Of a DNA stretch of 64,000 nucleotides, positions 1 through 13,268 are shown piece after piece. A model generated the notes under the pieces. That model was given only the letters and a program-made list of their open reading frames with translations, made no database searches and was not told the origin of the DNA. The position numbers and the translations under genes were made by a program. Every line of letters begins with the position of its first letter. Position 1 is the first letter of the stretch. Location: assembly GCA_037954235.1 (NCBI GenBank), contig JBBMOA010000022.1:2353501-2417500 (forward strand). The letters are read 5' to 3'. The stretch comes from Aulostomus chinensis (taxonomy: Eukaryota > Chordata > Actinopteri > Syngnathiformes > Aulostomidae).

Positions 1-884
1 TTTCAGCGGACGGATCCTGCTGCCAGGGCCGCCACTCCTCATCTGAGAGAGTTCGCCGGCGCCGTGTTAAGCTTCCTGTTGTTAATCCTGCGAGGGGAGA
101 TGTGACTCCTCTGGCGCAGCCGTCTCAGGCTCAGGTTTATTCTGATAGGATATCTGGCGCCGCACACAGCTCTGACTAACCGCTCTAAATTTGCTCTCAA
201 TGCAGCCGGACGGCGAGGAGCAGGTGCCGGGAACTCGACCGACTCAGATGTGTCCGCGCTCGAGTCCTGCAAGTCCCACTGTTTGGAGGAATAAAAGTTC
301 TCTCGGCTTCACGGTCAACAGCTTGCAAACTAATTCAATTCAAGTCACTTTCAAATGTCTGAATTTCAACAGTGAAGGTCTAAACCGGCGTAGATTCAAT
401 CAGGGATTTGGGTGGATTCAGATTTAATCAAACGCCTAATGAAACTAAAAACAAACCTTATTGCAAAAACCTGAGAGGAATTACCAGCCTCTTCTCTGTC
501 GGTGAGAGGAAGTGCAGCTTTGCAGAGGTTTTTGCTCTCACAGTCAAATATTACACAACATCACGGCTCCTCCAGCGCCGAATCGTGACTCATTCGTCAG
601 GTCTGATGTTTTCTCCGTGTCAAACAGGGCGCTCTTAATCTCTGTTTAAGGTTTAGTGGGTGTTCGGGAGATTACGCTCCCTGCCTCTGTTAAACAGCAA
701 CAGGCTTTGTGGGGGAGTCATTATTTGGCCCTTCATCCCGTCTCGCAGGACCGGCTCAGTGGAGCCTCCAGCCTGGAGCGCTCAGGAGAGCTGCGTGATG
801 CGCGTCACCAGGGTTTCAACCGGCTGCACTTGGATCAGGTCGACGTGGTCCCCGTATCTTCCCTGAGGCTGGGAGACTGTACCT

Positions 885-928
885 AAGTGTAATACTACCA
901 CACCACAAGTGTAATACTACCACACCAC
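885..928. repeat. Tandem duplication, 22 bp x 2
   Basis: AAGTGTAATACTACCACACC plus AC is repeated exactly twice. Confidence 0.95.
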
Positions 929-1709
929 AAGTACAACAAATGAAATACTGCATTTCCCCAACAAGTCAGGCACAGCAGTTTTTCTTTTCTTCTGTTCTTC
1001 CCACACTAAGAAGAGCACCACTAAGGCAGAACATCAAATTCCCAACTCAGACTTGTCCGGTTAGAGCAGAGCCCCTCAAGCAGGGACGGCGCCGGTTCTG
1101 GGTCCGCCCTGGCCGCGTGTGTCCCAGGGCTTAAACGCTGCCTGCTGAGTTCTCAGTCTCAGGTGTGTGTGTGCAGCTGAAGTTCGGTTTACTCTGTCTG
1201 GTGTGTTTGTCCATAACTGCCTGAGGTTCTGCCTGGAGGGCTAAAAAAAAAAAAAGAAGCTGTCTGGGCTGAGACGGACCTCTGAGAACATCCTGAACCG
1301 ACACGAGACACAGTCCTGTTCATGTGTCCGAACTCCAGGCTCTGAGTCCAGCAGGATCAGCAGAGTCCAGGTCCCTCAGCAGTTTCACAGGTGTGGAGCA
1401 AGGAGGTTGCAGAGAACACAACACAACCCAGGACTGAACCTGGACAGCCTGGACTGAACCAGGAGCTCTTAGCGGGTTCACCAATAGAATCGAAAACATT
1501 ACGACGTTTCTCGTTTCCTGTTTAAAAGAAAACCACGTGCAGCTGATGGTTCTCCACAGGGAACCCGTTCTTGAATCGATGCAGACGCTGCAGGTCAAGG
1601 TGAGACCTGATCAGATCAGCAGCTACAAGGAACCATCGACCTTTGACCCCATCTGCTGCTGGTCTAACTGCCTAATGCAGTAATCCTCACACTAGCTCTA
1701 GGCTAGTGC

Positions 1710-1710
<1 letters not shown>

Positions 1711-1767
<57 letters not shown>

Positions 1768-1857
1768 GTTAGGAAGAAATGTGAACACACACAGAAATAC
1801 TCCCACACCCACATTAGCAGGAAAGTGTACCCAGATGGCACAATGAAACACATACAA

Positions 1858-1893
<36 letters not shown>
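1711..1893. repeat. Two (CA)n microsatellites (1711-1760, 1861-1893)
   Basis: Uninterrupted AC/CA runs of 50 and 33 bp around 100 bp of unique sequence. The Cys-Val frames across them are artefacts. Confidence 0.97.
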
Positions 1894-1894
<1 letters not shown>

Positions 1895-2169
1895 ATCTTC
1901 TTCTTGATTAGCAAGAGCACCTGTCCCCCCGCCTACAGCGCCACATGCTCAGGGTCCGTGGTGGCTGCGACCAGACGGACGGGGCGCCGCTCCTCCAGCT
2001 GACCTGAGAGCAGCTGATGAGAACAAAATCAGAATCCAGAGAAAACTGCTGAGTTCTGTTCGGTTGAACCAGGTTCTGCTGCTGTTGGTCTGCCCGGTTC
2101 TTTCATTGCTGTGTAAAATCATTCCTGTTCTACTTCCTCTGAATGCTGCCATCATTGAGGTAGCCAGTG

Positions 2170-2170
2170 C

Positions 2171-2201
<31 letters not shown>
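2170..2201. repeat. Poly-C followed by (CA)n
   Basis: About 18 C then seven CA units. Confidence 0.95.
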
Positions 2202-3198
2202 CCAAGGAGTGTCTCCTGAATTGTATATCATCTTAAATGAGACTCTGCGATTGCCTACTGATTCACCAGACCTGACAGGAACATACATCTGGTAGTGGAA
2301 CCTCAGCCGGGGCGAATAATGAAGGCCGCCATATTGCCTCCTCTGTTGGAGAACAGATTTATGTTCCCCATAAAACTACAATCTATGATTCCTGAGAGGC
2401 AGGAGAGTGTCGGAGTGTCTGTGCTCGGCCGGTCCGACTCCCCCCGCCGCAGAAGCGGTGGCGAGGCCGTCAGTCTCCGTGGTCGACCGACTCGTCGCGT
2501 TTTCAGGCTTGGCTGCCTCCTGGCCGCCGTTCTCACTCGTTAATCATGATTAACATTCCGCTGGAAGCCATTCATTACCGGCTACCTCCCAAACACCTGT
2601 GGTTGTGGATGCTGACACGTCTCCATCAACTCCCCCCGGCGACCAGAAGGAGGAGGGAAGAAGAAAATAACTGAGAGGGAGGAGAGAAAGACAAGTAATC
2701 ACACATTCATTAAAGCCATTACACACCACAGATGGATGGAGGGAGGAAAAGAGTGGTGCGCCGATGGGAGGCGTTTTCTTTCTGTTGCTCATTTTTAATG
2801 ACGTCAACACAAACACCAGCAGATTGCTACTGTTCTTCCACACAGACGTCGCAGGTCTGTGGCGAGAGGAGAAACATCAGGCTTTTAATTGATGCTCTCG
2901 TCCTCAATCACAGATGTTGAGCAAGTCTGCGGTCCTCAGTGACGTCCAAGGGAGGAAAAACACCGGCGAATCAGAATGTCTTTGGAGCCTCAAGCAGATG
3001 CTGGAGGATCCTTCTGACCTCCGGGGGAGATTTACTGGACGCTAAAGGTTCTCTGATGTAAACGCGTTGAAAAGAGACCGTGTGAGCCGAGTTACGCAGC
3101 TGGAGTTCAAGCTAAATTCCATCCAATAGGAGGATTTAGTCTGTAGGTGCCGAGAATGCACAACAACATTTTTCTCTCCTGCGTTTCTCTCTTTCTGG

Positions 3199-3554
3199 GC
3201 CGGCCCGGTGGAGCAGTGGTCCTCCCTGTGGCCCCCCATCAAGAAGGTTGTGGGTGGAGCCCCGGCTGGAGCACGGGGTCTTTCTGGGTGAGTCTCCATG
3301 TTCTCCCTGTTCCTGCTGGGTTCTCTCTGGTACTCCAGCTTCCTCCACAGTCCAAAGACATCAAGAGGGACCAGGTTAATCCAGACTCTAAATTGACCGT
3401 AGGCGTGGCTGGGAGAGCCAATGGTTGTCTGTCTCTATGTGTTGGCCCTGCCATGGACTGGTGACCTGTCCAGGGGGAAGGCTGCTGGGATAGGCTCCAC
3501 CCCCACCACCCTCAACAGGAGAAGAGGGAGAAGATGGAGGGAGGGATGGAGGGA
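3199..3554 (+). mobile_element. Fish interspersed repeat, copy A
   Basis: Same order of landmarks as copies B and C, with a GGAGGGAGGGATGGAGGG tail. No terminal inverted repeats are visible, and the short tandem GGATGGA tail suggests retroposition. Confidence 0.85.
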
Positions 3555-3568
3555 TTTCTCTCTTTTTG

Positions 3569-3650
3569 ACTCTAGAACCCAGGAGGAGCCAGCCACGCAA
3601 ACGTAGCTTCAAGCTAATGGAGACTGACGGCTAACAAAGTGCAGGTTTAG
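3569..3650. mobile_element. MITE-like element (same family), solo arm
   Basis: Contains GGAGGAGCCAGCCACGC, GTAGCTTCAAGCTAATGG and AGACTGACGGCTAAC. It sits directly after interspersed repeat copy A. Confidence 0.55.
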
Positions 3651-4983
3651 GAACTCATTCCTACGTTTAGTGAAGGCTGACTTTCACCAAACTTGAGGTG
3701 CGACAACAGTTTCTCCCTCTGAGAGGCTCCGGGAGCCCAGGATTCACCAGACCTGAAGGACTTGTGCCAGGACTTGGCAGAACTCTGGCAGTCTGTTTCC
3801 GTGTTTTGAATAAAATTCTTTGAATTTTAGTTTTCACTTTTGTTTTTCCTTCATCCTCGATGGTCATGGAAGAACATTTCTACTCGCCTGAGTTTTACAA
3901 GACCAGTCAGAGGCCTCCACCTCAGAAAGGAAGCGGCACCGTGTGGAACCACACTCAGGATCACCTGTCCGTCACTCTGCGCCGCCACATTTGAACCTTT
4001 CTGATTTGCTAAAAGTCAAGCAGCAACAGTTACCGTGGCAGTGAGGCCAAACGTATCCAAGCCTCAGTGTCACTTTCTGGACTGTAACCATAGCGATGAA
4101 CCTGCGGTTGTTTCCGTCGTTCACGACACATTTGTACCTGTTGACATGCGTCTGCGTCTTCAACGGCGCCCGTCTGAAGTGCAGCGTGGCGAGCAGAGCT
4201 TCCTCCTCCTCATCCATTAAACGACAAACACGCCACACCAGCCTGACAGACTTCCACACTCCTGAAATAAAAGAAGAGGAAAAGTTCCTGACTACAAAAC
4301 CTCATTTTTTTATTTCAGGAGTGTTGACGGGGTTTCCTGCACCCACTGGTACTCGTGCCTTTGTTCAATCAGGGAGAGGAACCAAAAGTTGCTGAGAACT
4401 AAATGAGTCCTGCACCTCGCAGCCCTCCGGAGGTTCTGCTGCTCTCCTCCAGGAGGAGGGACTTCTGGTTCCAGGAGGAGTTCATTCAGGGGCTTCGGTG
4501 TCACAGGTCAGCCTCAGAAATCTTCTCATTTCTGAGGATGCCTGCAAACATCTGAGCCATTTCCTCTCAACAAAGTCCAGCTGAGTGGAGAAGGACAGCG
4601 CGGTCACAGGAGACGGACTGAAGCGTGAGCAGGAATTTGCTCCGCCCCTCATTTTTTAGGCCCCAAATCAAATCAAAGGAATGGAATTTTCTATTAAAGA
4701 CCATCTGGATCCAACGTGGAGTCCCAGGACCTGCACAGCTGAGGACTCACGAAGTCACTGGCGCTGATCAATAATTCCTCACCTCCCTGCTGAGAGATAT
4801 GACCATTTTATTTGTTTGTAGCCGAAGGGCTTTTTAAACCGTCATCGCTCGCCGCGTCTCTAAGCCGAGGAGCTCTGAGACGAGGCCGCCGTGCCCTCGA
4901 GCTGCTCATTTGTGCTAAAGAGAAGAGGCCTCTGAGGGGACTCCCCAACACACTGTTAATGGTGAATCCAGTTCTATATTGAC

Positions 4984-5008
4984 GTGTGTGTGTGTGTGTG
5001 TGTGTGTG
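4984..5008. repeat. (GT)n microsatellite
   Basis: A 25-bp uninterrupted GT run. Confidence 0.95.
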
Positions 5009-5309
5009 ACAGGGAGGTGTGGAGGAGGGGCAGGTGTGTGCATGGCGTGCAGCTGCCTCGGGCTCGGAGCCCAGACCAACACGCAGAATCAACAACACTT
5101 CACCCACAAGCTCAACTAATGAAGAGTTTCTCTGCTACAGAAAACAGCTGCTGTCTGAATTAGCGGGAGAACTTCGCTCGTTCTGCACGCGTTGGCTGGT
5201 TCGTCCCTCGCCGCCTCGCCGGACGTGTCTCCCACTTCCGTTCCACTACTCTAAAACTTTGAACACAAAAGTGTGAAGTGACGGTTTGTCCTCCTGCTTT
5301 CCTGACTCC

Positions 5310-5600
5310 CACATTTAGGATGGATTCCCGGCAGGTGTGACATCTCAGAAGGTTCTGGGTCGGTTTCTGGGTTTCTGAGTTTGCGTGTTTTCCTCATGTC
5401 CATGTGGGTTCTCTCAAGTACCTCAACTTCCTCCCACACACCTAAAACCTGCTGGTCTAGATCAGCCCTGGGTGTGAACGCGAGTGAGAACGGTGTGAAG
5501 GACAAAACAAACTGAGTAAACTGGTCAAGAACAAACGTGAGTCCGGTCCCGTGGTCGTCTTGGCACCTGTTGCGCCTCCTGAGTACCTGCACAGGTGAGG
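5310..5600 (+). mobile_element. Diverged copy of the same interspersed repeat family
   Basis: Degenerate matches in the right order: AGAAGGTTCTGGGT, CATGTCCATGTGGGTTCTCTC, CTCAACTTCCTCCCACA, then a GTGTGAACGCGAGTG segment. It is much older than copies A to C. Confidence 0.5.
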
Positions 5601-5797
5601 CTCGGCCCTGGCTGCTGTATTTACCTCCCACGTGGGTCTGCAGGAACAGCAACACTCGGCAGCCACGAATGTTTGCACTGCTGTCAGTACACAGCGCTAA
5701 TGAGTTGGAGGGATTGTTTACTGACAGCGTGTCGTCGTGGCTTATTTCTGGTTTGTCCTCTGCAGCTTAACAGGTGACTGAAGGATTTCTGCTGCGG

Positions 5798-5837
5798 GTC
5801 AGGACGTGTCAGGACGTGTCAGGACGCGTCAGGACGA
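5798..5837. repeat. Tandem repeat, 10 bp x 4
   Basis: GTCAGGACGT is repeated four times; the last two copies end in C and A. Confidence 0.95.
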
Positions 5838-6991
5838 GGACGTGCAGCTTTTTTTGCACTTCTTCAACAGGGCGTCTGAAACGTCTGTGAAATTCTTCTC
5901 AGCTAATGGTCCCAATTTGAGTGGCCTGCAGCCACTTTTCAATTCAGTTTTACTGAAATATGGATTTTCCGTTCCTCGTCCCTCCAGACCTCCGCCTGCT
6001 GCTGGAAACCTGTCCCTCATTAGGAGGAGCACTTCCAGTTCACCGCAGCTTCCTCGTGAAGCAGCTTCACACCTTGCGTCTGAATACGGACAAAAGTCTG
6101 AGTCATGCGGCGGTGATGGGGTGGCAGCCCGGGCCGAGAGGCTAGTTTGTCTCTTTGCAACACGGAGACACACAGAAGGTCCGCTTCAGCCATGCTGGAC
6201 AGAAACTAAGCAACTGAGCTAAGCTGTTATTTAGCGTTAGCCTGCTAGCTCAGCTCATGGACTGTCAGCCAAATCCGATCAGGGAGGTTTTATCAGGAAG
6301 TCTTCCGAGTGTATAAATGACGTGCACCTGTCAGGACCGTGCTGAGGTTCAGTTGTGGACATTTACTTTAGTCTTTGTTCTATCATGAACGCTTCAGTTG
6401 TGCAGTTGTGCTCATTGGTTGTTGTTTTTTGTGGCGTGTTTGTGTCGTTCTTGTGTTTTGGATCGAAGCCTCTGTCAGTTCCTGGTTTCGTTTCATGTGT
6501 ACTTCCTTTCTGTGTGTCACTGCTCTCGCTCCCTCACCTGTGTGTCCTCTGCTCCTTGGTTCCTGCCCTGGCGTTCTCCCTCCTGCGTATGTTCCAGTTT
6601 CTCATTCGCGTGTGTTCGCTCTCCTCAGGGTTCATGTTGACGTTTCTGTCGAGTTGAATTTGGCTTCGTCAGTTCAGTTGCCATTCATCAGTGTTTGGTG
6701 CGTCTACTCATCTGAGTCCTTCTACCTCCCTCCCTCCAGAGGAAGTGTTCATTCTCTGGTACCGCCAACATTTTTAATGAAGCGCAGGCGTTCTGAAGAC
6801 GATGACAGTTCAGGTGGATGAAGGTGAAGCCTCTGACAGGACGAGAGTCTGAGTGATGAGTTTTGTGCTTCCGACCCGAATCCTCCAACCCTCCGACTGA
6901 GCACAACGCTCGCCGCTCATGTTCTCAAGGTGATTTAGCCTCAAACTAAAACTCTGCCACTGCAGAACCAGACTGAACATCCAGCAAATAA

Positions 6992-6993
<2 letters not shown>

Positions 6994-7056
<63 letters not shown>
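6994..7056. repeat. (CA)n microsatellite
   Basis: A 63-bp uninterrupted run, one of the two longest in the window. Confidence 0.97.
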
Positions 7057-7057
<1 letters not shown>

Positions 7058-7093
7058 GGTGTGTTTTCTCCTGTTTCACCGAGTTTACAGGTG

Positions 7094-7275
7094 ACCTCAT
7101 CCCTGACATGATAACTTCCTACTGGACTACAAAATTACCTCATCCCTGATGTGACAATTTCCTACTGGACTACAAAATGACCTCATCCCTGACATGCTAA
7201 CTTCCTACTGGACTACAAAATGACCTCATCCCTGACGTGATAACTGCCTACTGGACTACAAAATTACCTCATCCC
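7094..7275. repeat. Tandem repeat, 43-bp unit, four copies plus a partial
   Basis: Units start at 7094, 7137, 7180, 7223 and 7266 with ACCTCATCCC, and contain CTTCCTACTGGACTACAAAA with a few substitutions. It lies directly right of a long (CA)n tract. Confidence 0.95.
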
Positions 7276-8157
7276 AGCAGAGGGGTTCAGTTGACAAAAG
7301 TTTGCGATCTCGTTATTCACACACACAGTTTTGGAGCCGCAGATGCAGCAGAACCAGACTCCAGACAGATTTGAGGGAGTTAAGAGACGATGGTGCAGGA
7401 TTAGCTGCCGTCGGATCGTCGCTGGACAGTCAGACGACGGAGTTTCCAGTATCAGCGCGACTTAATTCCTGCCTGACGAGGCTCCAGTTGCTTTCAGCGT
7501 GTAATTACCACCTTTTTGTTCTCTTCGAGTGTTTTTCACAGCAAATTCAACGAATTCCTCTTTTAGAAAAATATCCTCAATCCACTTTAATCAGCATTTA
7601 TCAGCTAATCACATTAGAGGAAGAACACGAGGTGTCTCTTATTACCATTTAAATAAGCCTCACTTATTTAATTTGCACTGTTTAGAAGAATAAAATACAA
7701 AGATGAACTTGGATGAACGATAGAGATCCACATGGATGTCTGTCACGATGTTAAACAGCTATTCACCAAACACCTTAAATAACCCGTAATTAGCCATTAA
7801 TTGCTTAATTTAAGGGAACCACATTAACTACTAGAGTGTGCAGACGGCCTTTCATATTTTGACTCACGATTTTCGCTGTTGTGGAAAAATCTGTCAATAA
7901 AATCAAATACGGAACATGAAGACGCTGAATTTGACTACATGTGCACCTGTGGGTTCCGTTTAATGTACTACAATAAAATACTACAATTAACAGAGGAATT
8001 ATGTGAATAGGAAATTAGTGTACAAATATTCTGTCCATCAGATGCAAAGAAAATCTGAACGTCTCACCTGATGCCTCTGAACCTGCAGCGGCTCCACTTC
8101 TTCTATCATTCCTTCGATCTTGCAGGTCTGGAGCCGAGGTTTCCTCTTTGTTCTCAG

Positions 8158-8191
8158 GTGTGTGTGTGTGTGTGTGTGTGTGGGGGGGGGG
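8158..8191. repeat. (TG)n followed by poly-G
   Basis: About twelve TG units then nine or ten G. Confidence 0.95.
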
Positions 8192-8355
8192 AGGCTGGTG
8201 GAGTGTTCCAAGGTCTCCAGATGCTGGAATGTTCCCCTGCTCTCTGCTACAACTTCTACTTTCCTGCAGAGTGAAGGAGAGTGAAACGTGTTTGTACTAC
8301 GACAGGGAAGCAAAAACAGCAGAAGTACAAGGAGGCTCATACTGGACATGCAGAC

Positions 8356-9928
8356 AAATACTTCATTAAATACTTCATCATGACCTACTTCATCATGAGC
8401 TACTTCATCATGAGCTACTTCATCATTAGATACTTTTATCATTAGATACTTCATCATTAGATACTTCATCATTAGATACTTCATCATTAGATACTTCATC
8501 ATTAGATACTTTTATCATTAGATACTACATCATTAGATACTTCATCATTAGATACTTTTATCATTAGATACTACATCATTAGATATTTTTATCATTAGAT
8601 ACTACATCATTAGATATTTTTATCATTAGATCCTACATCATTAGATACTACATCATTAGATACTTTTATCATTAGATACTACATCATTAGATGCTACATC
8701 ATTGGATACTACATCATTAGATCCTACATCATTAGATACTTTTATCATTAGATACTACATCATTAGATACTACATCATTAGATACTTTTATCATTAGATC
8801 CTACATCATTAGATACTTTTATCATTAGATACTACATCATTAGATACTACATCATTAGATGCTTTTATCATTAGATCCTACATCATTAGATACTTTTATC
8901 ATTAGATACTTTTATCATTAGATACTTTTATCATTAGATACTTTTATCATTAGATACTACATCATTAGATAATACATCATTAGATACTTTTATCATTAGA
9001 TACTTTTATCATTAGATACATCATTAGATACTACATCATCAGATACTACATCATCAGATACTACATCATCAGATACTACATCATCAGATACTACATCATT
9101 AGATACTACATCATTCGATACTTTTATCATTCGATACTACATCATTCGATACTTTTATCATTCGATACTACATCATTAGATACTTTTATCATTAGATACT
9201 TCATCATTAGATACTTCATCATTAGATACTTTTATCATTAGATACTTCATTAGATACTTTTATCATTACATACTACATCATTAGATACTTTTATCATTAG
9301 ATACTTCATCATTAGATACTACATCATTAGATACTACATCATTAGATACTTTTATCATTAGATACTTCATCATTAGATACTTCATCATTAGATACTTCAT
9401 CATTAGATACTACATCATTAGATACTTTTATCATTAGATACTACATCATTAGATACTTTTATCATTAGATACTACATCATTAGATACTACATCATTAGAT
9501 ACGTTTATCATTAGAGACTACATCATTAGATACTTTTATCATCAGATACTTCATCATCAGATACTACATCATTAGATACTACATCATTAGATACTACATC
9601 ATTCAATAATTTTATCATTAGATACTACATCATTCGATACTTTTATCATTCGATACTTTTATCATTAGATACTTCATCATTAGATACTTTTATCATTAGA
9701 TACTTTTATCATTAGATACTTCATCATTAGATACTTCATCATTAGATACTTCATCATTAGATACTTTTATCATTAGATACTTTTATCATTAGATACTACA
9801 TCATTAGATACTTCATCATTAGATACTTTTATCATTAGATACTACATCATTAGATACTTTTATCATTAGATACTTTTATCATTAGATACTACATCATCAG
9901 ATACTACATAATTAGATACTACATCTAC
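8356..9928. repeat. Minisatellite, mixed 15- and 16-bp units, about 100 copies
   Basis: Two unit types alternate irregularly: ATACTWCATCATTAG (15 bp, W = A or T) and ATACTTTTATCATTAG (16 bp). Local variants carry CATCAG or CATTCG and cluster together (9030-9090 and 9110-9180), as expected from local unit duplication. The left edge (8356-8440) holds degenerate CATGAGCTACTT units. Open frames on the minus strand (MMKYLMMKYL) are a by-product of the 15-bp period. Confidence 0.97.
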
Positions 9929-10287
9929 ATTTAACAGGCTGAGCAAGTTACTGCTCAACCACCTAAATCATCTGTATATGTACTGCAGTTATTTTGGGGA
10001 AAATACTGTAAAAGTAGTGCAATCAATAAATTATAACTGTACACAGACAGTAATATTGTGAAGTTAGTTATTACATTCAACTGGAAGTGACTAGTAATAT
10101 TTAATGTATGAGTTTTGGCAGTAACTTGCCAGGATGGGATGTGTTGAGTGTGCAGGAGCAAGGACTCACCAGAGGGTGGCAGCACTGCGCTGCGGAGCCA
10201 CCAGACAGGAGAGAGAGAGGGAAGGAGACTTGAGAAGATAAAATCGAATGTTTCCTGTCACCATTCTCCCACCTGTGGCCTCTCCAT

Positions 10288-10322
10288 CCCCCCCCCACAC
10301 ACACACACACACACACGCGCGC
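10288..10322. repeat. Poly-C, (CA)n, (CG)n compound tract
   Basis: A C run passes into ten CA units and then CGCGCG. Confidence 0.9.
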
Positions 10323-11114
10323 TCCTGTGTTCCCCCGGTGAGTGTGCTGCTCCTCATTCATACATATTCCTGCACAGGCTCTCGGGTGAAGCCCTGCAGC
10401 ATTATTGATATGTCACACACTCTCACAAACACCAGGGAAAGCAAAATTTTACACTCTGACACGGCTCACACATCAACTGTAACACACACACACACACACC
10501 GTTATCTCTCTCTGACAACCACTTTCACTCCAGCAGATGGGATGATGGCATGGGGCCGCCGCCTGATAATCTGAGAGGAGGAGGAGTAGAGCCGGGAGGA
10601 AGCCATGAGGAGCGAGGAGCTGTCAGGAATCAAGAAGTGGACTCTGGACGCGCCTGAGCTCTCAGCGTTGACGGGGGCAGCTGTTGATGTAAATGACAGG
10701 TTCAAAGCTCACGTAGTCGTGATATTTACTCCATCAAGCAGCGACAACCACGGTGATGCCTCTCAGTAGAACTTAACCAGCGTGGAGTGGCACAGGAACG
10801 AGCCCTAAACCCAGGAACCGGGTCGCTGGGAGGGCTGAACTTCCTTTTCCCTCATCTCAAAATCCACAGGTTTGTGGTTCAATGCCTGAAATAAAGTCTG
10901 TGGTTCTTTTAGAGACTTTTAAGGTGGTACCTCCTGCCTTTCGCTACCTTTACTTGGTGCAGGTGAGAGCAAATGAGTGGTTTCATCTGGGTGCGAGCGC
11001 TGGTCGTGCTAGGTGCTAACAGGAAGTGTAGTGGTGTGTTTTTATCGCAGTGAGTGTACAGTTGCATCGAGAAGGCACGGGTTTTACCGGACGCTGCGTT
11101 TTGGAGTTTGTAAA

Positions 11115-11200
11115 CCGCCATTGTCAGCCGTCGGTCTCCATTAGCATTCAGCTAGGTAAACATAGCTGGCTCTTCCTGCATTCTGGCGTCACCAGAAAGT
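11115..11200. mobile_element. MITE-like element (same family), solo arm
   Basis: Contains GTCGGTCTCCATTAGC, ATAGCTGGCTCTTCCTGCAT and TCTGGCGTCACCAGAAAGTG, the terminal arm in opposite orientation to the copy at 50305. Confidence 0.5.
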
Positions 11201-12847
11201 GATGCAAAAGGCTGAAAAAGTCTTTGTGAGCTCAAGACAAGTTTTTCTGGCGAAGGGTCGCTTTAATGTCAGTAAATCCCACGAGAAATAAACAAAAGAC
11301 TGCGGTTTGAAGTTGAAAGCATAAATAACAACAGTTGTTCTGGCCCGCCGCCGCCGCCGAGGCAGAACAGCGGCTGCTAATGCGCGTCGCTAACGTCTCG
11401 CTAACAACAGCCGGACCAGTGGCCGGGTTGCTGCCGTCCCCTGGTCCGGAGCTCACCGACGGAAGAAGAACTGCAACACAAACCCTCGAGGAAACGGCAG
11501 GCTTCAGGTTTAGCGTGGATCAAATGAGCCAGAAAACTGTTGAAAGGTGTTTGACGTTTTTGTTGATTGACGTTTTTTCAGAAGAGCCACAAATCTTTGA
11601 CGTTTTTATTTAAAAAACAAAAAACAGCAGCATCCATGGAGTCAAGTGCCTCTCGAAAACTGCAGTGTGAGAAAGAAATACTTCATGTTTGATGGTGCTG
11701 AACCTGAACTGCAGCTGACAAAACTTTACATTTGAAGACGAACGGTGATGGACGGACAGTGTGACAGCCCCCCCCCAGCAGGCTAATGGCTTTGAAACGA
11801 CAGCTGACACACTCGTCTCTCAACTATTCAGCAGCAGTTAGCGATGCAGAGCGCAAGCAGACAAGGTGGATAATTTACATGCTAAAATGTCCCCAGCCGC
11901 CGGGACAGAGATGTTTCACTTCTCTGAAATGTGAAAGCTCTGAAGACACTCCAGCGATGGCGGGCGGAGGGCAGATTAGCGGCTGAAAAGCCTCCACCAA
12001 CACAATTATGAGCAGAGTCGTGCTGCATTAGCAGGCAAATGGGGGAGATGGAATTTATGCTAAGATGGAGGAGAAGAAATGAGGATGGCGGCCGCATCAG
12101 AAACACACAGACGGGAGGAAGATTAGAGCTGCACCTTCACATCGCGCCAGGAAACACGAGCGCCGCTCCAAAACATCGCCATCAAGAACAAGACGCCATA
12201 AAATCAGCCGTCATGTCCTCCCGGCCTCAGACTGATTTATGCGACCTCTAACCCAGAGTCCCTCAGTCACATGACATCCAAGTTATTAAAAAAAACAACA
12301 ACCGCAAGACTCATGAAGCAACCTCTTCTATGGAAAACCAACAAAAGTAAATACAAACAGAGGCGTCTTGCGTATTCAGTCCTGAAGTCATGTGACATGA
12401 GAGCCGTTTATCCCTGTAGCAATCGGCGTGCGTATCCATGATCTACGGGAACCGTTATTTATGGTCGACGGGTCGTTTTCCTCCGCAGGACAGACGTGGG
12501 TCTTCGCGCCTCAGCGCTCACGTCTTCGGGTCATTCGTCCCATTTCCTGCTCATCTTTGCAGCGCGATCTTGAGAGAGTGACTTCACGCGTGTCTGACGC
12601 TTCCACTGGAAATGTTGGTGGCCAAAGGTCAAAGGTCATCTGTGACAGTGGTTCCAGTGAGGCCTTTTTGTTCTTTTTCAAACTGTGGTGAACTTAGAAA
12701 AACAAAGAAACTTGAGTGAGACGAAGTAACTGCACTCATTTCATCATCATAACTGAGTGTACAAGGACGAGGAACTGAGAGGAGCGACTGCTGATGAGTG
12801 TGTGTGGGGGGGGTCAGTTGGACATGTGTGTTAACGAGCCACTCACA

Positions 12848-12848
12848 G

Positions 12849-12880
<32 letters not shown>

Positions 12881-12882
12881 AC
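12848..12882. repeat. (CA)n microsatellite
   Basis: A CA run with one AAA interruption. Confidence 0.95.
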
Positions 12883-12969
12883 ATTATCTAGAAATGGAGT
12901 GAAAACCCTGCTAACGTCCTCCTTTCCTCATCTGGCACCACCCAGGCTTCTCCACCCTCCCCAGTGAAA

Positions 12970-13195
12970 ATCACACAGGACTTCCAAGTGAAGGGAAGTG
13001 GCGGTGTAGCCAGGAGGGCGATGGAGAGAAAACCGAAAGTGGAGTGAGGAGGGAGAGATGTTGAAAGAGGATGAGTGAGCAAAACGAAGACTAATGAGGA
13101 AGAATGAGGACGATGAAACGTGAGCCGAGTCACTGAAAGAGGAGAGTGAATGAAAGAAAATGAGGAGGCACGCAAGGAAGCTGAAACACTCCCAG
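12970..13195 (+). repeat. Purine-rich tract
   Basis: The + strand is dominated by A and G (GAAAG, GAGGA and GATGA words) for over 200 bp, between two (CA)n tracts. No coding signal. Confidence 0.7.
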
Positions 13196-13218
13196 ACGGG
13201 AGGCTCTCGGAGGATCAG

Positions 13219-13219
<1 letters not shown>

Positions 13220-13265
<46 letters not shown>
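13220..13265. repeat. (CA)n microsatellite
   Basis: A 46-bp uninterrupted run at the end of a purine-rich tract. Confidence 0.97.

Positions 13266-13268
<3 letters not shown>

Larger units (their letters stand above)
1..3198. other. No gene recognised; microsatellites only
   Basis: Holds a 22-bp duplication and the CA tracts listed separately. Open frames are short and lack family resemblance. Confidence 0.6.
3655..6990. other. No gene recognised
   Basis: Unique-looking sequence with one diverged repeat (5310-5600). A T-rich stretch at 6355-6820 gives overlapping hydrophobic frames in all three + frames, a composition effect rather than a gene. Confidence 0.55.

Noticed and set aside
6355..6821. 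Hydrophobic open frames that look like membrane proteins
   Set aside because: Present in all three + frames of a T-rich stretch; a composition effect with no splice or homology support.
8038..8502. Minus-strand frame with repeated MMKYL
   Set aside because: By-product of the 15-bp units at the edge of the minisatellite.
8345..9930. CRISPR array
   Set aside because: Repeats are directly contiguous with no spacers, in a vertebrate genome.
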